A stretch of 64,000 nt of DNA from Jacaranda mimosifolia (lineage: Eukaryota; Streptophyta; Magnoliopsida; Lamiales; Bignoniaceae): contig CM032117.1 of NCBI GenBank assembly GCA_018894105.1, positions 27,818,501 through 27,882,500 of the forward strand. The letters are read 5' to 3'. The translations under genes and the position numbers were made by a program. This document shows positions 24,969 to 36,046 of this stretch, piece by piece. The notes beneath the pieces were generated by a model, which saw only the letters and a list, made by a program, of their open reading frames with translations, searched no databases and was not told the origin of the DNA. How positions within the stretch are numbered: the first letter of the stretch is position 1; the number at the start of each line of letters is the position of its first letter.

Positions 24969-26351
24969 ATAATGCAGATCAATTCTTTATTTTCTAATTT
25001 TTGTTGTTAAACACTAACCTATAAGTTTGTATGGGGGTGTTCTTGAGAGACTTATTTTCTGACATTGGAAAAAACTTTGAGGTACAACTAGAAGCAAGTT
25101 AGAGAAACACATCAAGGGAACCAAGTGTTATGAGATTGAGAGATATTTCTATACTCCTTGATTGATTATATTGAAATTCATTATTTCTCTTTGCACTATG
25201 GATTTAGGTTACTGTGAAGTCGAACCACATTAAATCTTGTATTGATTATTCGTTTTGTGCTTTTATTTCTGTTATATTTTGGATTTATACATCGATTTGG
25301 CGCAATAGTTCATACGATAATATATTTTTAATAATTGAAATATATGTATCGAATTTAATATATAAAATAAAAAATTTAAAAGAATTAGAGAGACTAAAAT
25401 TATAAAAAAAAAAAAAGAGAGTAAAATATAATATAGTTGGAGAGAAAAAGAAAAGGTAAAAAGAAATACATGGAAGGTTAAGAGAGAAAAAAAATGACAA
25501 AACTCTTTTTTAGCATTTCTTACTCAAATGAAATTAATTCATAAATTTTTTTAAAGAATATCTACACTTATTAATAAAGTCTTTACCCCTTCTTTGATTT
25601 GTTTTGATATACTTTTCTTAAAATACTCTTATTTTTATTTTTAATCTCATAATTGTATAGATAACTACCATCCCACTATTACCATTTTATTTATACATAA
25701 TCATTTGTTATTTTTATTAATTTTATAATTTTAAATATGTATTTTATTTATTTATATACATTGATCGATTGCACTATTAAATGTACATTCATTGAATGTG
25801 CAACAACTTCTAGTATATACTATCCATAAAACACCTAACCATTTTTTGATATGTTTTCGTGTAATCTACCTAAGGTGTCTTTTAATAATTTTCATAACTA
25901 CAATTATATTTTAACTACCATTTACAACCCACACAGTATATACCCATAATTATCACTTTATCTTAACATTTTATTATTATTCATGTAAAAATTCAAATAA
26001 ATATCAAATGCTATTAAAAATTAATATTATATCAAAAAATAAATTATTTACTCTATATGATAAAAATTGTAACACATACATCGAATGTGCCCAAATTACT
26101 AATATCAAATAATTACTCTAACAACTTCATATTTTAAAAGATAATCTAGATATAACAATTTCATATTTTAAAATATAGTCCAAATAAATACTGATAAAAT
26201 AAATTACATAACAAATACATCCTTTTTCTTAAAAATAAAATGTTGAGATAAACTAATTTAAATTTGATGGACCTGCCAAGGTTGACCAGATCCCAACTGC
26301 ACAATTTAGAAAATAAATAAATAAGTTGTCCCATCAAATTGAAATCTTATC
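24969..26351. other. AT-rich stretch with no gene seen
   Basis: Contains an A-rich run near 25,400-25,500 and low-complexity AT sequence; nothing else can be supported. Confidence 0.5.
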
Positions 26352-26360
26352 AAAAAAATG

Positions 26361-26560
26361 GGTAGGTTTGATGCTAGGATGGCATCCCACTGGGATGCTC
26401 TCCCAGCATTAGACACTTGTCCTTTTTATCTTTTATTTTTTTATTTTTTTATTTATTAGTCATCCTATAAATTAATGATGTGTCCCAACTTCACTTTTTA
26501 CTAACCCAACCCCCACTATTAAGTCAAATGAAAATTCATTCTCTCTAGTCTCTCTCTTGA
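26361..26560. repeat. Left terminal inverted repeat of the MULE
   Basis: Matches the complement of 33,580-33,782 strongly for the first 75 bp, then more weakly (TTAGTcATCCT.TAAA). Confidence 0.85.
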
Positions 26561-27413
26561 CTAAATTCATCTCCCTCCTTCAAGTTATACTACTGCTGGC
26601 ACACCGCCTGTTGCCGTCGAAGCTTCGTCGTCAGGCCGGCGAACTTGTCACTTTTAATCTTTACCATTTTAATGGGATTGCAAAATCAATTATCAAATGG
26701 CATCCAAGCTTTTGTAGATGAAAGCATAAAGACCCAGCTGGTGTTGGATGTGAAATCTCAAATTATCCCAGCATAAGAGATGACTCTCTTATAATTTGGG
26801 AGTTTTACATAAGTGACAAAAAAGAGAGACGAAAAAAAAAGGAAATGGTTTTGCGAGCAACTATTGTCATGTATCATTTTGAGTTTAGTTTCATCTAAAA
26901 TTTGTTAAATTCTAAAGCAGAAAACTATTTATGTAATTCTCAATTTCATTTTTATGCAAAAAATTAGAGTTCCTTGGGTGAGCAATTTGTTGAATAGGCT
27001 CGGGTACAGGTATGGTGAATAGAAAACCTTGGCTAGTGATAATTATTGATCATTTTTTTTTTCTTTTTTGGTAAATTGGAGCACATACAAAAGAGTGGAA
27101 ACCATTTTTGCTGCCACCAGCCACAAGATGCTCAAAGAAATGATGATTTACACACTATTTAGACAATATTCAGAACATGAATCAAATTTTGAGGCAAGAA
27201 TCTCACTTTCCAATAATTGAATTAGTTTCGAAGAAGTTTCATTAAGCATCTTTACAAAAATTTTGAACATAAAGTAACCTTCAAAACAACTTCGTTAGCT
27301 CATAACTGCAATCCAGCTCAATGTTCAAACTTTAATTAACAAAACATCTCACCAATTGTCGCTCCTGAAAATTTCAGGGAAAAAAAACGATATTAGCTTC
27401 CCAGGCGACTTAC

Positions 27414-27483
27414 CAGCTTGGAAACACTTCCAATGAACACTTGCAGGACCAAATTCAACATGCTCTCTCTTTGAGGTCCACAA
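27414..27483 (-). other. Exon-like 70-bp segment with both splice sites, inside the MULE
   Basis: On the minus strand an acceptor (TTTTTCTAATTGTTCAG) precedes TTGTGGACCTCAAAGAGAGA and the segment ends CCAAGCTG at a donor GTAAGTCG. One frame reads LWTSKREHVEFGPASVHWKC without a stop. It lies downstream of the LTR insertion in the transposase gene's orientation. It could be a further exon of that gene or a host exon captured by the element. I do not recognise the peptide. Confidence 0.35.
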
Positions 27484-27743
27484 CTGAACAATTAGAAAAA
27501 TTTTAACATGCACAATAGAACATCCATTTACAAACAAACAAATAAAATTTCAAAATAAATATCCCACCAAATATGTTGTTTATCCTTATTGCTCCAAGAA
27601 CATATTACAATCAAGTAAAAAACAAGTACGAGCAAGCAACCCTTATAGTATATGCATTCCAACAAAACAAGTTAAGATATGCATATCAGATCACCTTATA
27701 CCAATCAAACAAGTATTTCCATAGCATGACAGCTTGGCATACA

Positions 27744-27895
27744 ATTGGTGTGCCCATACGAACTGTATGGCGCACTGCCCATATGGACTGTATGGCGCAT
27801 TGCGGATACCTAAGTGGACTGCTTAGCATATCGTGGATACCTATGTGGATCGCATAGCGTATCTTGGACACCCAGGCGAACTACAAGGCGTGTCC
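27744..27895 (+). repeat. ~32-bp minisatellite in the LTR fragment
   Basis: About five units alternate like GCCCATATGGACTGTATGGC followed by GCATTGC, then GGATACCTAAGTGGACTGCT, GGATACCTATGTGGATCGCA and GACACCCAGGCGAACTACAA. It occupies the hypervariable slot of the LTR. Confidence 0.75.
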
Positions 27896-29089
27896 CAAGT
27901 ATCCCACCATTCCGCATAGGATTGGCACTCGACCTAAGTACTATCTCCAACCAAGTACAATAAGTACCAATCAAGCAATTGGAGTTGCCGATGAGGCAAC
28001 ATATGAACAACTAGCAAGTACAGACAAGTCAACTGGCTAGATATCAAGATACAAACAAACGAGTATGCCAACAAAATATCTGATAACGATTCAAGACATA
28101 AACAGGCAAGTACGATCAAGACAAGTACCAGACATGACATACAAAAGTTCTGGCCACCAGAACAGACAAGAACAACTCAACAGAGCGAAACAAGTACTAA
28201 CCCTTATAAGGGTATACAAGTCAAGTTCGAACAAGTACACAATCAAGTACAAATTCAATGAAACAAGCAAGTACATTTCAAACAATTAGGAGCAGGTACA
28301 TTCAAGCAAATTAACCCTCACAGGGGTTATGCCACAAGAATAGATAGATATAACAAGGCCAAATTGGCAGACCCTCACCTCTTGTAGTCTCAGAGAAAGC
28401 TACCACAATCTTTCGTCTACTGGTCCTCGGGTCCAAATTCCACTACACCTAACCAAAATAGTATAATTACAGTCAAAATCCATATTTGACTCCCAGTACA
28501 TCACTATCATGCTTATCATTAATCCAAATTCACTAATTAACCTATTAACATGATAGTTTAAAGCTTCAATAGCACTATCATCCCAATAATAGCTAATATG
28601 GTTAGTAGTGCCAAAGTAACGCTCAATTTTTATATCAATTCACTTATCAGGACATAAACTAGTCCTTAATTACATAATATTTTCATAATATCCACCTAAA
28701 GTCACAATAATTGCTTGATTCTTCATAATTAATCCCAACAATTGCCACTTAGGTTTTAAATCTCCAACTTAGGGTTTTATCATTTAAATAATTACAATAA
28801 ATCCCAATATTATCAAAATAATATAATCCTAGTTCACTAAGCTTAATATGGCACATGCATGTTTTGAAACTTTAGTTCAATATCACCTTAAATAACCTAA
28901 TCGCCATCACTTAGGTTTCAAGTTCATAAAATCAAAGTTTAATCACTTAATTAACTTAATTATTCCAAACTTATCATATAATAACACCAATTCGGGCTCG
29001 CTAAGCTATACGATAATCCATGCATAGGAAATATACATATTAATCTCATTTTAGCCTTCCATTCTTGCATAATACAAGGTAAGGTAACA

Positions 29090-29114
29090 TGTGTGTGTGT
29101 GTGTGTATGTGTAT
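29090..29114. repeat. (GT)n microsatellite
   Basis: A run of GT dinucleotides with one A substitution inside the LTR fragment. Confidence 0.9.
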
Positions 29115-30061
29115 AAAACACTTTCTTAACTCTTTACCCACGATTGGCTTAACCAAACCTCGAACTTACAAAAAGAGGACACCACCGCGACCCCCGCGAT
29201 GAGACGAGGAGACTACCCTGGAACCGCCGCCGTGCACCACCACTGAAAAAGCTCAACAATATCACCACAAGATGCCTTTTCTCCTGAACCCAACGCCACC
29301 ACCAATTTTGTGTTTTGTTGCCGAGAAGGCTGTCAAATAAAGCTTCGAAGCCTCAGCTCTACGTCATGCCACCACCTCTATTCTTTTCATTTCTGCCGTC
29401 GCCGATGGTTAGAGTCCAAAACTAACTTCACCAAACGCTTCCTTAAGCTGAACCCGTCCCAAAATACCCTTGGCCCGCCGCATGATGTCGCCGGAGAGAG
29501 GAACCCATCAAGCTCTGCCGTAGCTAAGTTTTGGATCTCTGAGTCTCCACCGTTCGTCGATGTTTTCAAGCTACATGAGGTACCGACGTGTTCACTTTGT
29601 TGAGAAGAAGAGAATGGTGGGTAAGGTTTGAGGTTTAGCCGTCCGACATGAGGATTTCACCGGAGAGAAAACCGGCGGTGCATTCGGTGAAAAAAGTGGA
29701 GAAAAATGGAAGAAAAAGAGAGTTGACCAGCTCTTTAATCCCATTTTTTCAAAATTGCAATTCAGCCCCAAAATTTTACCTCATTCTTCAATTAGGTCCT
29801 CCAAAAAATTGGAGCACTTCAATTCAGCACCAATAAATAGTTAGTGCATAAGATCAAACCCTTTGACCTAAATTATTTACCATGCAACCCCAAAAGTTTA
29901 GAATGTGATCCAATTAAGTCTTGCCTAATTGCATTTGACCCCAAAACCTTCAAATATTTTGTAATAAGTCCTTTTCATTTATTTTCGAGCCCTAAAATCT
30001 AACCAATAAATATCTTGAATTTCAAATTCTTATTTTCCCAAAATATCGAATTTCAAGGATG

Positions 30062-32670
30062 TTACACACATCCCCCCATCACGAGTTGTCCATGAATGTC
30101 ATGTGTCATAGTACTCATTGCATCTTGAAAACATTGCCCACTAAAGTATTGGGACGATTGGACATTGGCTACTCCATGTGGCAAAAGTTGTGGGAAAGAC
30201 CATTTGGGTCGACTTATACCAAGTTGAGATATAGCCTCTTGGGAATGACCATCAATTCCCACTGTACATGAGTTTTTCCTTTTTGTCTTTTCACATTTGC
30301 AGTCCCCTCTAAATATGTTGTAAAATCAATTGTAATATTTAAAAAAATAAATAATAAACCAGATATAATACAATAATTACATAAATACTATTTAAAATAA
30401 TTTATTTGATACTTACTTGAAGTATTAGCTCTTCCCTTCCCTTTTTTTCTTTTTTCATCTCAATGATGTCTATGAACATTGGTAGTTCCTCTTGACCTAA
30501 CAATAGGAGGATCTCGCACAAGAAATTCATTTGACTTGTTGTTATCTTTAGAAGCAACCAAATCATCACATGCATTCAAATCATTTAATTTCAAGTTCTC
30601 AAACCAAGCATTTATTTTCTCTCTCGTTGTTTCAACACACTTTGATAAAATGTCTCTTGTTTCCTTGTGGCCTTTACCTCTCATGGCAAGATCAAATACT
30701 TCTTTTGTAGTATAATTGACAAATGCTATATTAGATACAAAGGTACTGCACTGCCTCTTCTTCCACCAATACTTCCTTCCACACCATCAAGTATGCCCAC
30801 TTTTGCAATTTTGGTCCATCGCCTTTTTATGTACTTATCAAGTATGGTTTGCATCTTTACTTGATCAAATACTTTCAAAACATAACTGCATAACATGCCA
30901 AATGTCTCAAACTTGTGACAACTACACCTTATTTCTAGTATCTGGCTATAATACTCGATTATCCTCTTGTTGCTTCCACCATGACAATTCACTTTGAATA
31001 TTCTCAAAGAAGAGCCAAGATATGTAAGTTCTTATGTGCATTCAAGGTTCAGAGTATCTCGAAGTTGCATTTCAAAAAGCGTAAAGATGTTAAATGTGTA
31101 GATATTGGCAACTTGCTTAGACAATGGGTTATTCTTAAATAAAAGAGGCAGTTTACTAAGAAAGCACTTGGTGTCATTTTCTCTTTCTTTTGCACGCCAT
31201 TTGTCTAGAACTTCTTCATAACTAATAACATAATCAAACAAAGAAGTTGTGCTCTTACTATTTTTTTTCTTCAATATGGCGTTAGTGCCCTCACTTCTTA
31301 AAGTTGCCAAAAGTCTGGCACTGAATATGGTATTACTGAAAGCAGAAGACCATTTATGCCTTAAATTATACATCATTTTGAATTAATTGTGTTCTCCAAT
31401 ATCAAAGTTGTCAACCATTTGTTTCCATGTTGCCTCAAATTCTTCTTTGGAATTACAATAGTTCATGCACTTTGCCCACAAATGTTTAAATCTTGAATCA
31501 CTGTTCAAACTACCGAAATGGGAAGGAGCATTTTGATTGATATGCCATTGGCACAATCTATGATGTGTAGATGGTAATGCTGTCTCAATTGCATTCATCA
31601 TTACCTGACACTAATATGTAAAAATAACACCTGGTAGTTTACCTCCCATTGACTTAAGGAATCTTCTAAAAAGCCATTCAAAATAACTCTCAGTTTCATC
31701 ATATAAGAAAGCAAATCCAAATAGCACATTCTCATTATGATGATTTATACCTACAAATGGAGCACATATCAGTCCATATTTATTTGTTCAGTAAGTGGTG
31801 TCAAATGTAACAACATCTCCAAAATATTCATAATCAGTTAGGCATCAAGAGTCTCTAAAAAATAAATTTACCAAGGTAGTATCATTCTCCAATTCAACAT
31901 TCCAATTAACATTACTTTCCTTATTTGACTTATCAATGAAATATTGTACTAATCTTGAAGCATCCCCAGCATCCATTCTCGTTTGTTTTTTCTCATGGTA
32001 TACAGAATCATATGCTTCTCTAGCAGTAAACCCCAAATTTTCTCTTCCTTGAGCTAATTTCTCCAAGACCTGAACAACTCTAGCAAGAGGTCCTCTAGCC
32101 CTCACCATTGTGTTTATAAACAATTTTTGCTCATTTATCATTCTTCTCATAGATCTTAGCAAATATGTTTGGTCAAGAGCATACATTGCATGATTATGTT
32201 CAGCAACAAATTTAGCCACTCTCCACAGTTATCCTTTGCTCCGTGATAATTTTCATTTTTGCCATACAAGATACAAACACATCTACTTGTGTTTTTTTGG
32301 TATTGTGGTATTGCTTTTGTACAACATTTTTCATCTTTAGTACCTTCACAAGAACAAAAAAAGAATTTTCCAATAATGAATTTTGAGCCATCTCTAGTAT
32401 ACACAATTCTCCCCTTTCTCACACTAAAGACTTTTGCTCGTCCATAACTACACCAGAGTGTGGAAGCCGTATGCTCATCCTCAATAATTTCACCTATTAC
32501 CAATCTACTCTCCAATTGCACTAAAGTAAAGTTTGCCTCTTCTATTTTCTATACAGCTTGCTGCTCTTCATTATTGAGCATCTATGACTGCTCTTCAGTA
32601 AAGTTTGCATCTAATGTCAATGACTCCTCAAACAAATTTACTTCTTCATCTTCACCATTAAAGTCAAAAA
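30062..32670 (-). pseudogene. FAR1/FHY3-related (FRS) Mutator-like transposase, broken
   Basis: The minus strand carries, in order: an acidic leader (NGEDEEVNLFEESLTLDANF, to about 32,670); a FAR1-type DNA-binding segment (FSVRKGRIVYTRDGSKFIIG, then CSCEGTKDEKC and KFVAEHNHAM, 32,450-32,200, with a frameshift); and the MULE transposase core (FGDVVTFDTTY, then GLICAPFVGINHHNENVLFG and YFEWLFRRFLKSMGGKLPGV, 31,820-31,640). These are followed by HRLCQWHINQNA (31,560), the helical region (31,376-31,032) and a SWIM zinc finger CSCHKFETFGMLCSYVLK (30,920-30,865). Where the family has FTDQD the frame reads FTY-stop-CQ, and the SWIM histidine is tyrosine. A last intron (donor GTAAGTAT near 30,415; acceptor TGTACAG near 30,263) precedes a final exon. 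That exon is cut by the LTR at 30,066, which supplies a stop two codons later. Several stops and frameshifts make it non-functional. Confidence 0.88.
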
Positions 32671-33579
32671 AAGAAAGAAAGAAAAGAAACAAATAGATGT
32701 GATATATTAACGTTTTATCTTCATTCCTACAATAACAATAATTTTCTTCCTAAGAGTTCATACTTAGAAAATTAAACAAGTTGTCAGCTTCCAGTGACAT
32801 GGGGGATGAGAGTTCCATAATAACATAAGTAATGACCTATTTGTAAAAAAAAAATTAATTAACAATTTAGTACTAAGAATATGCAATTCAAAGAAGTAAT
32901 AAAAGGGCATATCCGTCAATTCAAGTAAGTGATGAAGAAAACAAGTGGCTGTGAAGTTGGATCTTTAAGATTTTTAGCTCCAAACATTTCCTTCCATATA
33001 ATAAAAAGAAAAAGAAAAGGAAAAAAAAATCCACCACTACACGTTCTCTCCAACGTCAATATCTTTACACGGTTTTTGCCACCCCAAGTATTGCCTACAA
33101 ACTATATATTCTTGACTCTTCTAAAGTTGATTCCATTTTCAAAAATTTTTCCAACACTGCCATTTGTGACAAGAGATGTTCCTCAATAGAAGAAAAATGG
33201 CAAAAACAGTGAAAGAAAAAAAATTCTAAAAATTGAAATATCTTAAACATTCATTCCTAAACCTAAAAGTAACAAGAAAATCACAAATAAATTGAAAGAG
33301 CCAAAAAAACCAACCTCATCCTTTAAAAACAAAGAGAAGAACCTACATTAGAATAAAAGCAAGAGGAAAGTGGAGCATACACAAAGAGCAAGTGAAATAG
33401 ATTTAAAAGGATTTCTTTGATAGAAAAACGCAGCACCCACTTGAAGACAATGTGCTGACAAGGATGAGGGCCGCCGGCTCTGCACCACGGTAGCAATGGA
33501 GAGCAACGACATTAAGGGGCAGCAGCAGTGGCGATATAGCTTGAGTGGAGAGGATGGAGCTAATGAAAATGAATAGTAC
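32671..33579. other. 5' side of the MULE transposase gene, no further frame
   Basis: AT-rich DNA between the FRS-like coding start and the right TIR, presumably leader and promoter of the element on the minus strand. Short frames at 32,929-33,189 (+) show no domain. Confidence 0.35.
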
Positions 33580-33782
33580 TCACTTTATAGCTAGTAATTT
33601 TTAGTCACCAAGGTAAATGAACTTTAGTTGATAAAAATTTTGAAAAGTTAAAAAGGACATGTGTCACTAGTTTAAAGGATCACTAACAAAAGAGAATAAC
33701 AGAAAATAAAAATAGTAAAAGGACAAGTGTCTAATGCTAGGAGAGCATCCCAGTGGGATGCCATCCTAGCATCAAATAAACC
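33580..33782. repeat. Right terminal inverted repeat of the MULE
   Basis: Inverted partner of 26,361-26,560. The GC-richer leader just inside it (33,440-33,560, CGCCGGCTCTGCACC) has a loose counterpart at 26,590-26,650 inside the left end. Confidence 0.85.
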
Positions 33783-33870
33783 AAAAAAATGCATGTTTGA
33801 ACCTAATCATGACATCATGTACACCTCTGTTGCTTCAAAAATGTCACAAAGCAAATTCATAAGACGAGAC

Positions 33871-34403
33871 CAGTGTTCGAAAAATCGGACTGTTCATTGA
33901 ACTGAAAAATTTACCGGTTCACGGTTCACTAGTTCAACTGTTAATCGGATCGTAATTGAATTGCAATTGAACGTGACATCATAATTACACAATATATTTA
34001 TATTATATATCACTTAAAAATTAATAAAATGCCAAAATATAAAGCATAAAGAGCTTAAATGAATATATTGTCTAACTTCACAATCTAAATTTTACAATTC
34101 ACATTATAAATAATCACCACAATTTAAATATATCCAGCCTAAAGTTGAAATATGATATAGAGGTGTATCTTAGCCTTAAAACTTTGTATTTAAACCAAAA
34201 AAAAATTAAAAAATTATTTTCATTAAAAATTAGAAGGGAAAACCGCTCTGTTTCAATTTAACCGTGAGTAGTTCACCGATTTGAACGGTCCAACCGTCGT
34301 TTTGAACCGTTTTAATAAAATAAGGTGTTTTTTAAAATTTTTTGGTTTTATGAGAAAATCGGATCAGTTCAACAGCCGATCCGATCCGATTTTTTAAACC
34401 ATG
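33871..34403. mobile_element. MITE-like element with TIRs, ~533 bp
   Basis: The left end CAGTGTTCGAAAAATCGGA pairs with the complement of the right end, CATGGTTTAAAAAATCGGA. Subterminal blocks are also inverted and rich in CGGTTC / GAACCG motifs (ACCGGTTCACGGTTCACTAG left; TTGAACGGTCCAACCGTCG and CCGATCCGATCCGA right), around an AT-rich core. The flanks GACGAGAC and GAGAGACT are similar but not an exact duplication. The CAG terminus points to hAT. Confidence 0.6.
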
Positions 34404-35453
34404 GAGAGACTAATTATTACTATCTATGGTTCAACTCGGCCACATTCTCCAACAGTTAAATGTCACCCCAAATAAAACCTTCCTTAGTATATATCTATAG
34501 CAAATTGGGATTATAAATACATTAATTACATCAATCTATGAAATGTCAGCGTTATTTCCAACTAATTTGTTGATTGATAACTAACAATTAGGGTAGACTA
34601 ATTCTTTGATTTTAATTGGAAAATGGGCCTCACCATGTGGTGGACATCAACATATACTTAGGTACACATTCATTAATTGGTTTTAAGTTATTTAAACTCT
34701 TCCTTTATAACATATTCACCACATAAAAAAACATAAAATCAAATTGACAAGATTTTTTCAAATAATTGCAATGATTCTTTACAATTGTTGATATTATAGA
34801 ACTTTTCAGTTACTTTTTTCTTAATACTTATTAAACACAACATAAATAAATTAAGTCATGTATTTGCTGTGGTTAAAAGAATAGTCACATTAACCAATTA
34901 TATCATATAAGATCATTTGGAGAGTGATGATAAATTAATAATTAATTAAATCATATGTGAGATTAGGAGGAATCACACCACCAATAGAATCCCACCTTGA
35001 AAAAGACTGCTATTTTAATTTCTTTTGAATTTATCTTTCATTTATACATTTGATGAAAAAATTATGGAGAACGTCACAAGAGGTCACACCACTTGATTAA
35101 TTTCTATGAAATTTCAACACAACATATGAAATTTCAACTTTTGATTATATCCTAGTTTACCTTGTGATGTTGACTTTTTTGTCCCCAGGCGAATTAGACG
35201 GTCCAAATGGGAATTCATCAATGTGGTAAAATATTTGTCTAGTATGGAAAAAATCCACACCTTCTAGGAAAAACAAATCCTTTGATCTCCACATAACTTA
35301 ATTGGGATTCTAAAACTTAAAAAGTCTTACACAAACCAATCCCTATTGAGAGTGAGAAGACACTAGAATCAACATCCATGCACTATTAGACAATGAAATT
35401 CAGTGCCCACAGCAATAGAAACATAAAGTATTTATGTCGATATTCATTGTTAT
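34404..35453. other. No gene seen
   Basis: AT-rich intergenic sequence without recognisable frames or element ends. Confidence 0.5.
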
Positions 35454-36046
35454 TAGTGTAAATAAGATAAGATGATTCTCGAATGGTTTGAGCTTGACTT
35501 GATGAAAGCTCGAATTTGGCTCAATTTTTTTGAGTCCGAACTCATCAGTCAAGCGAGTGGACCCGAGGTCAACAGTATTCGGCTCAGAAAGCTTGCTCAC
35601 CTGAATGAGTTTATATATATATATATATATATATATCGTTATAGCCTAGGCTCACATAATAGAACCCATAAAGATAAATTTGTAGCAGCAACAACAGTAG
35701 TAGTAGTAGTAATATTTTATTTTTTACGTTTAGAAAAATAATAAAATTATTTAAATAGTTTATAAATATATTTTGTCTCAAGCCCAAACTAGTTCAAGCT
35801 AATCCAAACTTATTACGAGCTCGAGCTTATCTAAGCTACACGAATTGAGTTCTTTTGTTTTCCTATAATGAGCTCTATCAAGGTCAATAAGGCGTGTTGT
35901 AGCCTTTGTCTACTCAACTAGCCAAACTTGAGGTCGGTTGTTTAGCCTCAGTCAAGTTCGAGTTCGAGTTCAAACTCACGCGTTAATAGACCAGTCGAGT
36001 TTGAACCTACTAGATTCAGGTTCGACTTGACTCATTCATACCCATA
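35454..36046. mobile_element. Diverged copy of the GAGCTCGAGC-type hAT MITE
   Basis: The left end TAGTGTAAATAAGATAAG and the right end (complement of CTTGACTCATTCATACCCATA) correspond to the termini of the MITE at 11,705. Internal GAGCTCGAGCTTAT and GTTCGAGTTCGAGTTC blocks also match. The flanking octamers are ATTGTTAT (35,446-35,453) and ATTGTTTT (36,047-36,054), seven of eight identical. An (AT)n run lies at 35,612-35,636. Confidence 0.7.

Larger units (their letters stand above)
27540..30066 (-). mobile_element. Gypsy LTR fragment inserted in the transposase gene
   Basis: The right end (plus strand) reads AAGGATGTTACA at 30,066, the inverted LTR start. CCTTATTGCTCCAAGAACAT near 27,582 matches the other LTR copies (2,121 and 13,176), as does GGATTGGCACTCGACC near 27,920. 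The expected other terminus (TGTGACGCCCC..) is absent, so the first 500-600 bp are lost. It also carries the family's polypyrimidine-rich leader (29,160-29,640). It lies at the 3' end of the FRS-like coding sequence. Confidence 0.7.
26361..33782 (-). mobile_element. Mutator-like element (MULE), 7.4 kb, with nested LTR fragment
   Basis: The two ends are inverted copies of each other: GGTAGGTTTGATGCTAGGAT at 26,361 and the complement, GGTTTATTTGATGCTAGGAT, ending at 33,782. Near identity continues over GGCATCCCACTGGGATGCTC and GCATTAGACACTTGTCCTTT and fades over about 150-200 bp. The 9 bp AAAAAAATG flanks both ends (26,352-26,360; 33,783-33,791), the target duplication length of Mutator elements. 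Inside, on the minus strand, is a FAR1/FRS-type transposase pseudogene (30,062-32,670). A gypsy LTR fragment (27,540-30,066) is nested in it. The gene's promoter side is the right TIR. Confidence 0.88.

Noticed and set aside
29310..29603. 97-residue plus-strand ORF
   Set aside because: Falls inside the gypsy LTR fragment; antisense ORF also open; no domain.
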